Of a stretch of 16,361 nt of DNA, positions 1 through 5,506 are shown piece after piece. The translations under genes and the position numbers were made by a program. Each line of letters begins with the position of its first letter. The stretch's first letter is position 1. The notes below the pieces were generated by a model, which saw nothing but the letters and a program-made list of their open reading frames with translations, was not told where the DNA came from and ran no database searches. Source of the DNA: UMGS1766 sp963660915 (GTDB taxonomy: Bacteria; Bacillota; Clostridia; Oscillospirales; Oscillospiraceae); contig CAVLAO010000035.1 of the NCBI GenBank assembly GCA_963660915.1, positions 1 to 16,361 of the forward strand, read 5' to 3'.

Positions 1-51
1 GATGGTATTAACAGGCCTCGGAACGGCCCGGATTTCTGCAGGAACAGCCAT
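1..51 (-). CDS. N-terminus of a probable insertion-sequence transposase (runs off window)
   Basis: An ATG at 51 on the minus strand is preceded by a perfect AAAGGAG site (61-67) with 9-nt spacing. It opens a frame of 17 codons (MAVPAEIRAVPRPVNTI) that leaves the window at base 1. The short N-terminus resembles, from memory, openings of IS4/IS1634-like transposases of Clostridia, which often carry a similar Arg-Pro-x-Asn-Thr motif. The context supports a mobile element: the neighbouring gene on the other side (stop at 250) is cut in half, and the DNA between is full of short direct and inverted repeats. Only 17 residues are visible, so the family is a guess; that a real gene starts here is more certain than what it encodes. 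Confidence 0.45.
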   Translation of the reverse strand, partial: MAVPAEIRAVPRPVNTI

Positions 52-60
52 AAGAATCAT

Positions 61-106
61 CTCCTTTATATAGTCCTATTATATCACAATGGGACTATAT
101 GATAAA
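61..106 (-). promoter_or_regulatory. Promoter and RBS of the edge transposase, with a 9-bp inverted repeat around the -10
   Basis: On the minus strand a perfect TATAAT (78-83) lies between the arms of a perfect inverted repeat, ATATAGTCC at 68-76 and GGACTATAT at 92-100. A weak -35 (TTTATC, 101-106) sits 17 bp upstream. AAAGGAG follows at 61-67. The palindrome straddles the -10, so it could be an operator or could fold in the transcript and mask the RBS. Both are common ways of limiting transposase expression, but this is inference. Confidence 0.5.
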
Positions 107-275
107 GCTTTTCTTGTACTGTTTTACAAAAATCTTTGGCCTTCCAAGGAGGAGTATCAAGCCAAAACAGCGGTTTTCCGGGCGTTCTTATAGTCCGGTG
201 TCTTAAAATTGGCTTGATAAGTCGTCAAATAGTGTCAAATCACCCGGATTCAGGTCGATCCTATAGTCCGGTAGA
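102..275. repeat. Repeat-rich non-coding DNA, probable end region of the insertion sequence
   Basis: No gene is seen here. The stretch holds an 11-bp direct repeat TATAGTCCGGT at 189-199 and 262-272, sharing its core with the palindrome at 68-100. It also holds a perfect 11-bp inverted repeat, TATCAAGCCAA (155-165) with TTGGCTTGATA (209-219), and a repeated GTCAAAT (224-230, 234-240). The outer TATAGTCCGGT lies where the adjoining coding sequence stops resembling its family, so the element boundary is probably near 270. The exact end cannot be set without the element's other terminus. Confidence 0.5.
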
Positions 276-1161
276 TTGGGAAAGTATTATTTAATAAATA
301 TTCTGCCGTAACGTCGGCATAATCTTCTTCGTCGTCATCCTCAAAAAGCGGTTTTCCTGTCTCTAGATTAAAAGGACTGCAATAATGCCACGCTTCCTTG
401 TTATGCTCAGCCGGGGCATAGCCTTTGCCTTTCTGCGTGCTGATATGAACAACAACCGGCTTTGTGCTGTCCTTTACCTTTTGCAGCGTCTCAATTACTG
501 CGGCGACATCATTGCCCTGCGCAACATAAAAATAATCCAATCCAAATGCCCGGAATAGATTGCACTCTGCCTGACCATTGCTCTCCCGGAGCAATTTCAG
601 ATTTTGATAAAGACCTCCGTGATTTTCTGCAATTGACATATCATTGTCATTCACCACGATGATAAAATTACTGTCTAATTCCGCCGCATAATCCAAACCC
701 TCCAGTGCTTCTCCGCCGCTGAGAGATCCGTCTCCAATAACAGCAATTATGTTTCCGCTTTCCCCTTTCAGGTCGCGGGCCTTCGCCAAACCAGCCGCCA
801 GACTAACGGAAGTAGAAGTATGTCCCACGGTAAAGAAATCATGTTCGCTTTCTCGCGGACAGCTATATCCGGTTACATCGTCATAATGCTCCTCGTAAAG
901 ATATGCATCCTTGCGTCCGGTCAGCATCTTATGTGGGTAGCTTTGATGGGAAACGTCATACACAATCTTGTCTTTTGGCGAGTCAAACACATAATGAAGT
1001 GCAATCGTCACCTCAACCATACCAAAATTGGGTCCAAAATGTCCTCCGTGTTTGCTGGCGCGAAGCAACAGCGCCTGACGCATCTCCTCTGCCAAAGCAG
1101 GAAGTTCTGCAATTTCAAGTTTTTTTACATCCTCGGGTCCATTGATCTGTTCCAAATACAT
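250..1161 (-). pseudogene. DXS-like (transketolase-type) gene, C-terminal half lost at insertion junction
   Basis: The 303-residue product matches the N-terminal TPP-binding domain of 1-deoxy-D-xylulose-5-phosphate synthase and its Firmicutes paralogue. Visible motifs are GGHFGPNFG (39-47), HQSYPHKMLTGR (72-83), GHTSTSVSLAAGLA (113-126) and the TPP/Mg signature starting GDGSLSGG (143-150) and running to NDND (171-174). Relatives run to about 580-630 residues, with a central pyrimidine-binding domain and a C-terminal transketolase domain. Both are missing here. Resemblance ends near residue 292 (EYLLNN); the last dozen residues run into repeat DNA and stop at 250. The start is firm: AAGGAGTG precedes ATG at 1161, which lies 6 bp after the MerR gene, so the two form an operon. 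DXS condenses pyruvate and glyceraldehyde-3-phosphate; paralogues may differ in substrate. The truncated product is probably inactive. Confidence 0.85.
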
Positions 1162-1167
1162 TGGTCA

Positions 1168-1560
1168 TCACTCCTTGTCCTCTTCCGGCGTCCAGTCCAA
1201 CACGCCGGTCTCCACCGCTTTTTTATAGCGGGAAATCTTATATTGCAAACGGGCGATTGTCACCTCGAGCTTTTCTTTTTGCTGTTCAAGATTTCCCAGC
1301 TGCTCTGATAACAACTGCAGCCGCGCTCCGAAGGTTTCGTCTCCCTGTTGAAACAGCCGCAGATACTCAATCAGAGCTTCCACTGAAACGCCTGCAGATC
1401 GCATACATACCGTGTGTTCCACCCAATTCAGGTCCTCCGTTTGATAGTTTCTCACACCTCCGGATGTGCGCGTAACCGGTGGAATCAGCCCTATTCGCTC
1501 ATAATAACGCAATGTATCCTGCGAAATACCAAACTTTTCACTTACTTCATGAATCGTCAT
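1168..1560 (-). CDS. MerR-family regulator, AdhR/NmlR-like thiol sensor
   Basis: The 130-residue protein has the MerR winged helix-turn-helix at its N-terminus (residues 1-38, with the typical DTLRYYERIGLIPP) followed by a long coiled coil (about 80-118). A single cysteine at position 52, in the context VCMRSAGVS, matches in position and surroundings the redox/aldehyde-sensing Cys52 of Bacillus AdhR. An upstream in-frame ATG at 1614 exists but lies inside the operator, so ATG at 1560 is preferred; its RBS (AAAGG) is weak. The gene lies behind a 19-bp-spacer promoter with a dyad and directly ahead of the DXS-like gene. It therefore probably autoregulates and controlled that gene in response to electrophiles such as aldehydes. 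Family assignment is strong; the ligand is inferred. Confidence 0.88.
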   Translation of the reverse strand: MTIHEVSEKFGISQDTLRYYERIGLIPPVTRTSGGVRNYQTEDLNWVEHTVCMRSAGVSVEALIEYLRLFQQGDETFGARLQLLSEQLGNLEQQKEKLEVTIARLQYKISRYKKAVETGVLDWTPEEDKE

Positions 1561-1588
1561 TCTTTCATCGCCTTTTGCTTGTGGCAAC

Positions 1589-1619
1589 ACTATAGCACCT
1601 GGAGTGCACTCCAAGTCAA
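1589..1619 (-). promoter_or_regulatory. MerR-type promoter with 19-bp spacer and operator dyad
   Basis: On the minus strand -35 TTGACT (1614-1619) and -10 TATAGT (1589-1594) are separated by 19 bp, the over-long spacing that MerR regulators correct by twisting DNA. Within the spacer is the perfect palindrome GGAGTGCACTCC (1601-1612), extendable to CTTGGAGT/ACTCCAGG with one mismatch. This resembles operators of AdhR/NmlR-type regulators. It drives the MerR gene and the DXS-like gene. Confidence 0.88.
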
Positions 1620-1694
1620 GTCATTTTTTGACCGCAACATCTTAAATTAATCTTCCATACCAAGCATTTACCTTCTTAACACAATAAACAGCTC

Positions 1695-1729
1695 AAAAAA
1701 TACAAAAACACCGCACATCCGTGCGGTGT
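1695..1729 (-). terminator. Intrinsic terminator of the tRNA-Thr unit
   Basis: A perfect 9-bp stem, ACACCGCAC (1708-1716) with GTGCGGTGT (1721-1729), has a 4-nt loop. On the minus strand it is followed by a U-rich run (TTTTTGTATTTTTT, about 1694-1707). It lies about 30 bp downstream of the tRNA 3' end. Confidence 0.85.
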
Positions 1730-1759
1730 TTTCAGCGTTGATTTTCATCAACTTATTTT

Positions 1760-1834
1760 TGGAGCTACTGGTCAGAATCGAACTGACAACCTTCTCATTA
1801 CGAGTGAGATGCTCTGCCATTGAGCCACAGTAGC
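1760..1834 (-). tRNA. tRNA-Thr (anticodon CGU)
   Basis: The minus strand folds into a full cloverleaf. It has a 7-bp acceptor GCTACTG/CAGTAGC, a D arm GCTC/GAGC, an anticodon stem TCTCA/TGAGA with loop CTCGTAA, and a T arm GTCAG-TTCGATT-CTGAC. The anticodon is CGT, reading ACG (Thr). The discriminator is U, as usual for Gram-positive tRNA-Thr, and CCA is encoded (1760-1762). The gene stands alone with its own promoter and terminator. Confidence 0.95.
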
Positions 1835-1848
1835 ACTCAAGCTTTGAT

Positions 1849-1877
1849 ATTTTATCACAGTTATAATTTTTCGTCAA
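1849..1877 (-). promoter_or_regulatory. Sigma-A-type promoter of tRNA-Thr
   Basis: TTGACG (1872-1877) and TAAAAT (1849-1854) on the minus strand are separated by 17 bp and lie just upstream of the tRNA 5' end. Confidence 0.8.
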
Positions 1878-2022
1878 GACTTCCCGCACACATTCTCTCA
1901 ATTGTTTCATAAAACGGCACAGCAGAACATTAGCACAACTCGCACTGTAAACCTTATTTTCTAAGCTTATCATTTATCATCATGTAACTTTCGGAAAATT
2001 GGCAATACCATAGCATTTTCCC

Positions 2023-2051
2023 TTGACATCAGGAAAAAAAGAGAGTATAAA
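2023..2051 (+). promoter_or_regulatory. Sigma-A-type promoter of the T-box/oxidoreductase operon
   Basis: A perfect -35 TTGACA (2023-2028), a 17-bp spacer and TATAAA (2046-2051) put the transcript start near 2058, just ahead of the T-box leader. Confidence 0.85.
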
Positions 2052-2057
2052 ATTATC

Positions 2058-2303
2058 ATATCTTTTAAAAAGCGTTGACGGAGACAGTAGTGCTTCCAAG
2101 CTGAACGGCAAAGCGAGTCGAGGATGGTGTGAGCTCGGTGCAAGTAAGGGGAGCAACGAAAATCACTCCTGAGCTGCTGACTGAAACTGAAGTAAGTCAG
2201 GTCGGTTCTTCCCCGTTACAGGAAGCGCGTATGTTGGTATGTTGTAACAGGTGGTTTTCTCGTGTGCTTTTTGCGCCCGTCCTTTTACAGGACGGGCGTT
2301 TTT
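2058..2303 (+). promoter_or_regulatory. T-box leader, apparent isoleucine (AUC) specifier
   Basis: The leader has the expected layout. The stem I base with AGTA (GACGGAGACAGTAG, 2077-2090) is followed by the apical loop GGATGGTGTGAGCTCGG (about 2122-2138). The 3' side of the specifier loop reads GAAA-ATC-A-CTCCTGAGC. By alignment with the usual codon-A-C-YCC-UGAGC pattern, the specifier is ATC at 2162-2164, which is Ile. The T-box proper (AACAGGTGGT, about 2245-2254) supplies UGGU, complementary to ACCA of a tRNA with A73, which fits tRNA-Ile. The terminator at 2274-2298 follows. Uncharged tRNA-Ile should stabilise the antiterminator and switch on the four genes downstream. The T-box motif departs from AGGGTGGNACCGCG, so the exact antiterminator fold is uncertain. 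Confidence 0.9.
2274..2303 (+). terminator. Intrinsic terminator of the T-box leader
   Basis: A perfect 9-bp stem, CGCCCGTCC (2274-2282) with GGACGGGCG (2290-2298), has a 7-nt loop and is followed by TTTTT. Its 5' arm can alternatively pair with parts of the T-box (GUGC with GCGC), consistent with a terminator/antiterminator switch. Confidence 0.9.
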
Positions 2304-2333
2304 ATTTGCTGACAGCGAAAAGGGGTACGATAT

Positions 2334-2909
2334 ATGAAAGAAATGACGGAAATTCGTTGGCATGGCCGCGGCGGTCAGGGTGCAAAGACAGCCAGTCTTC
2401 TCTTGGCAGATGCCGCTTTTATGTCCGGTAAGTATGTGCAATCCTTCCCAGAGTATGGTCCAGAGCGTTCCGGTGCTCCGATTACGGCATATAATCGCAT
2501 TTCGGATGAGCGGTGCACCATCCATTCCAATATTTACGACCCGGATTATGTAGTGGTAGTGGATGAAACTCTGTTGGAAACCGTAGACGTAACTTCCGGT
2601 CTAAAGCCGGAAGGCGCAATTGTGATTAACTCCGAGAAGCCCGCTTCCGAGCTGCGGTCTTTACTGCGCGGCTATCAAGGAAAAGTGTTCACCGTGGATG
2701 CCGGAAAAATCTCCAGAAAACATCTGGGTGCCTATTTTCCCAACACGCCGATGTTGGCAGCTATTGTAGCGGTAAGCAAGTGCGTAGACCCGGAAGCCTT
2801 TCTTCGGGATATGGAAACGTCCTATCGGCACAAATTTGCCAAAAAGCCGCAAGTAGTGCAGGGAAATTTAGATTGTCTGGTTGAGGCTATGAAGGAGGTC
2901 AAAGAATAA
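2334..2909 (+). CDS. 2-oxoacid:ferredoxin oxidoreductase, gamma subunit
   Basis: This 191-residue protein is the gamma subunit of a four-subunit pyruvate/2-oxoisovalerate:ferredoxin oxidoreductase. The family signature WHGRGGQGAKTAS (9-21) opens it, followed by the conserved FPEYGPERSGAPI (38-50). Full length for the family. The ATG at 2334 follows AAAGGGG at 2319-2325. The subunit order gamma-delta-alpha-beta is that of archaeal-type POR/VOR enzymes. The gene is the first behind the T-box leader, and its stop lies 2 bp before the next start. Pyruvate and branched-chain enzymes are too similar to separate by eye. The Ile-type leader argues for a branched-chain oxoacid such as 2-oxo-3-methylvalerate, but that is inference. 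Confidence 0.92.
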   Translation: MKEMTEIRWHGRGGQGAKTASLLLADAAFMSGKYVQSFPEYGPERSGAPITAYNRISDERCTIHSNIYDPDYVVVVDETLLETVDVTSGLKPEGAIVINSEKPASELRSLLRGYQGKVFTVDAGKISRKHLGAYFPNTPMLAAIVAVSKCVDPEAFLRDMETSYRHKFAKKPQVVQGNLDCLVEAMKEVKE

Positions 2910-2911
2910 CA

Positions 2912-3214
2912 ATGAATAAAAAGGCTTCTGAAATCAATGAACAACTGCCATGGCAGGAGCTGACCATTGGTTGCGAAATTTATGAAGGTGGTTCCTCTCG
3001 TCTTACAATGACAGGTGAATGGCGAAGCAAAATTCCCCTGTGGGATTCCGCTAAGTGCAAACAATGCCTGCTGTGCACTCCCTTCTGTCCGGATTCTTCC
3101 ATCCCGGTTACAGACGGAAAACGAAGCGACTTTGATTATGACCATTGCAAAGGATGCGGCATCTGCTATAAAGTATGTCCCTTTGGCGCAATTGATTGGA
3201 AGGAGGTACACTGA
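2912..3214 (+). CDS. 2-oxoacid:ferredoxin oxidoreductase, delta subunit (2[4Fe-4S] ferredoxin)
   Basis: A 100-residue ferredoxin-like subunit with two intact 4Fe-4S motifs: CKQCLLCTPFCP (49-60) and CKGCGICYKVCP (79-90). It passes electrons between the TPP/Fe-S centre of the beta subunit and external ferredoxin. The roughly 45 residues before the first cluster match the usual N-terminal extension of delta subunits (PLWDSAKC is characteristic). Translation is probably coupled to the gamma gene: AAGGAGG lies inside the gamma 3' end and only 2 bp separate stop and start. The alpha gene begins 2 bp after this stop. Confidence 0.93.
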   Translation: MNKKASEINEQLPWQELTIGCEIYEGGSSRLTMTGEWRSKIPLWDSAKCKQCLLCTPFCPDSSIPVTDGKRSDFDYDHCKGCGICYKVCPFGAIDWKEVH

Positions 3215-3216
3215 TT

Positions 3217-4416
3217 ATGAGCATTCGTGACAGACTCAGCGGCAACGAAGCGATTGCCACTGCTATGCGACAAATCAATCCGGATGTATTTGCCATGTTC
3301 CCCATCACGCCCTCCACCGAGATTCCCCAGTACTTTGCCCAGTATGTCGCCGACGGCAAGGTAGACACGGAATTTATCTGCGTTGAAAGCGAGCACTCCT
3401 CAATGTCTGCCTGCATCGGTGCAGAGGCAGCAGGATGCAGAGCCATCACTGCAACCTCTTCTGCCGGTCTTTCCTTTATGAATGAAGTCCTGTACGTTGC
3501 AGCTTCCGCCCGCCTTCCCATCGTGTTGGCTGTAGCCTGCCGTGCGTTAACCGGCCCAATTAACATCAACCACGACTATTCTGATTCAATGGCGGAACGC
3601 GACTCCGGCTTTATTCAGATTTATGCAGAAAATAACCAGGAAGCATATGACAATTATTTACAGGCACACCGTATTGCCGAAACAGCAGACGTTCGTCTTC
3701 CGGTTATGATATGCGAAGATGGTTTCATTACCTCCCACGCGTTAGAAAATATCGACTTGGAAGAAGACGATGCCGTCAAAGCATTTGTCGGTGAGTACCA
3801 TCCGGAAAACTATTTGTTAAAGCATGAAAATCCATTGGCAGTCGGTCCCTACGGCACCTCTCCTTACTACATGGAAGCTCGCGTGGCACAGGCGGAAGCA
3901 ATGAAGAACGCCAAGCGTGCTATCCTGGATGTTGCCGCTGACTTTGAAAAGACCTTTGGTCGGAAATACGGGCTATTTGAAGCTTACCGCATGGAAGACG
4001 CTGAGCTTGCCATTGTCCTGATGGGCTCCTCTGCAGGAACCGCAAAAGCAGCAGTAACTGAACTGAGGGCAAATGGAGTAAAAGCCGGATTAATTAAAAT
4101 CCGAGTTTTTCGTCCCTTCCCAGGCGAGGAACTGGCTGAAGCACTCCAAAATTGCAAAGCTGTGGCAGTATTGGACAAGAGTGAAGGATTTAGCGCCTGC
4201 GGCGGTCCACTTTTTGCAGAAACTGCCTCTGCATGCATCAATTTGACTCAGCGACCCAAGATGGTGGATATTGTCTATGGCTTAGGCGGCCGCGATTTTA
4301 CCGTAGAGCAGGCCAAGCGTGTATTTGCACGGTTGGAAAAGATCGTCTCCACCGGTGACGTCGGCCCGATTTACTCCCACATGGGACAGCGAGATCTAAG
4401 AGAGGATGTGCAGTAA
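3217..4416 (+). CDS. 2-oxoacid:ferredoxin oxidoreductase, alpha subunit
   Basis: 399 residues, the usual length for the alpha subunit, which carries the pyrimidine-binding half of the active site and the transketolase C-terminal-like domain. Visible features are GNEAIATAMRQ near the start, FPITPSTEIP (residues 26-35) and ESEHSS (57-62). The central segment GPININHDYSDSMAERDSG is where POR-type enzymes contact substrate. GSSAGTAKAAV and GLIKIRVFRPFP follow in the C-terminal domain. ATG at 3217 is chosen over an in-frame TTG at 3196 because AAGGAGG (3200-3206) sits 10 nt upstream and the TTG would overlap the delta gene. It assembles with the beta subunit to cleave or form the C1-C2 bond of a 2-oxoacid with CoA. 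Confidence 0.94.
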   Translation: MSIRDRLSGNEAIATAMRQINPDVFAMFPITPSTEIPQYFAQYVADGKVDTEFICVESEHSSMSACIGAEAAGCRAITATSSAGLSFMNEVLYVAASARLPIVLAVACRALTGPININHDYSDSMAERDSGFIQIYAENNQEAYDNYLQAHRIAETADVRLPVMICEDGFITSHALENIDLEEDDAVKAFVGEYHPENYLLKHENPLAVGPYGTSPYYMEARVAQAEAMKNAKRAILDVAADFEKTFGRKYGLFEAYRMEDAELAIVLMGSSAGTAKAAVTELRANGVKAGLIKIRVFRPFPGEELAEALQNCKAVAVLDKSEGFSACGGPLFAETASACINLTQRPKMVDIVYGLGGRDFTVEQAKRVFARLEKIVSTGDVGPIYSHMGQRDLREDVQ

Positions 4417-4418
4417 TT

Positions 4419-5348
4419 ATGGCTTATAATTTGAAAGAGCAAATGAGTAAGCCGGAACGCTTTGAAGCCGGCCATCGCCTTTGTGCCGGCTGCGGTGCCG
4501 GCATTACCTGCCGCGCTATGATGCGGGCGGTTGATCCGGAAGATAAGGCCGTCATTTGCAACGCAACCTCGTGTTTGGAGGTTTCCTCCTTTCAGTACCC
4601 CTTCACCGCCTGGGAAGACAGCTATATTCACGCTGCTTTTGAGAACACTTCCGCAGTTGCAGCAGGCGTCGAAAGTGCTTATCGTGCTATGAAAAAGAAG
4701 GGAAAGCTAAAGGATAATTTTAAAATTCTGGCTATTGGCGGCGACGGCGGAACCTATGACATCGGTTTTCAATCCTTATCCGGAGCGCTGGAGCGAGGCC
4801 ACGACTTCACCTATTTTTGCTACGATAATGAGGCATACATGAACACCGGAACTCAGCGTTCCTCTGCAACTCCGCGATTTGCCAATGCGACCACCACTCC
4901 ACCGGGGGCTGAAAGCGTCGGTAAAAAGCAAACGCAAAAAGATCTCACTCAGATTGTCGTCGCCCACGGTTCTCCCTATGTGGCACAAACCACCTTTATG
5001 GGCAACTTCAAGGACTTCCATGAGAAGGCGCATAAAGCAATTTATACGGAAGGTCCTACTTTTGTAAACGTACTTTGCCCCTGTCCCCGAGGCTGGCAAT
5101 ATTCTGCAGAAATACTGCCGGAGATTTGTCGTTTGGCGGTAGATACCTGTATTTGGCCACTTTATGAAGTAGAAAACGGGGAATACCATCTGACCTATAT
5201 GCCGAAGAAAAAATTACCGGTGGAAGAATTTATGAAGCTGCAAGGAAGATTCCGTCACTGTTTCCAACCGGGTAATGAGTGGACAATTGAGGCCGCTCAA
5301 CAGTACGTAGATGAGAAATGGGAAGCACTGCTTGCTCGCTGCAAATAA
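4419..5348 (+). CDS. 2-oxoacid:ferredoxin oxidoreductase, beta subunit (TPP-binding)
   Basis: 309 residues. The TPP/Mg2+ motif runs from GGDGG (107-111) to YDNEAYMNTG (135-144), followed by TQRSSATP, all typical of four-subunit POR/VOR beta chains. Cysteines 22 and 25 (LCAGCGAG), 52 (ATSC) and 220 (VLCPCP) are in the positions that hold the proximal 4Fe-4S cluster. The gene closes the operon, 2 bp after alpha, and is followed about 105 bp later by a two-way terminator. The complex oxidises a 2-oxoacid to acyl-CoA and CO2 while reducing ferredoxin. With strongly reduced ferredoxin the reverse reductive carboxylation is possible. Substrate cannot be fixed from motifs alone. Confidence 0.94.
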   Translation: MAYNLKEQMSKPERFEAGHRLCAGCGAGITCRAMMRAVDPEDKAVICNATSCLEVSSFQYPFTAWEDSYIHAAFENTSAVAAGVESAYRAMKKKGKLKDNFKILAIGGDGGTYDIGFQSLSGALERGHDFTYFCYDNEAYMNTGTQRSSATPRFANATTTPPGAESVGKKQTQKDLTQIVVAHGSPYVAQTTFMGNFKDFHEKAHKAIYTEGPTFVNVLCPCPRGWQYSAEILPEICRLAVDTCIWPLYEVENGEYHLTYMPKKKLPVEEFMKLQGRFRHCFQPGNEWTIEAAQQYVDEKWEALLARCK

Positions 5349-5453
5349 TCGTATCTGGGAATTTTATTGCATGCTAATCCAAGATTATACTACAGAAAAC
5401 TCTTAAGTCATTGAAGAGCTTACCCTGCATTACGTAAAAGCTATGGGCTTTAA

Positions 5454-5492
5454 AAAATATGCCGTCAGCGACCATCGCTGACGGCATATTTT
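5454..5492. terminator. Two-way terminator between the oxidoreductase operon and the P-type ATPase
   Basis: A perfect 18-bp stem, AAAATATGCCGTCAGCGA (5454-5471) with its complement at 5475-5492, has a 3-nt loop. A/T runs on both sides suit termination from both directions between convergent genes. Confidence 0.9.
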
Positions 5493-5506
5493 CTAGGCTG
5501 TGATAT

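Noticed and set aside
155..272. CRISPR-like spacing of the TATAGTCCGGT repeats
   Set aside because: Only two 11-bp copies, no further units and no cas genes; better explained as transposon-end repeats.
820..1308. Plus-strand open frames of up to 162 codons opposite the DXS-like gene
   Set aside because: They lie antisense to clearly homologous coding sequence, lack good RBS sites and show no family motifs.
1668..1973. Minus-strand open frame of 101 codons
   Set aside because: It reads through the tRNA-Thr gene, its promoter and its terminator, so it is not coding.
2129..2431. Plus-strand open frame of 100 codons starting inside the T-box leader
   Set aside because: It overlaps the riboswitch, terminator and the gamma-subunit start; the leader's structure explains the sequence.
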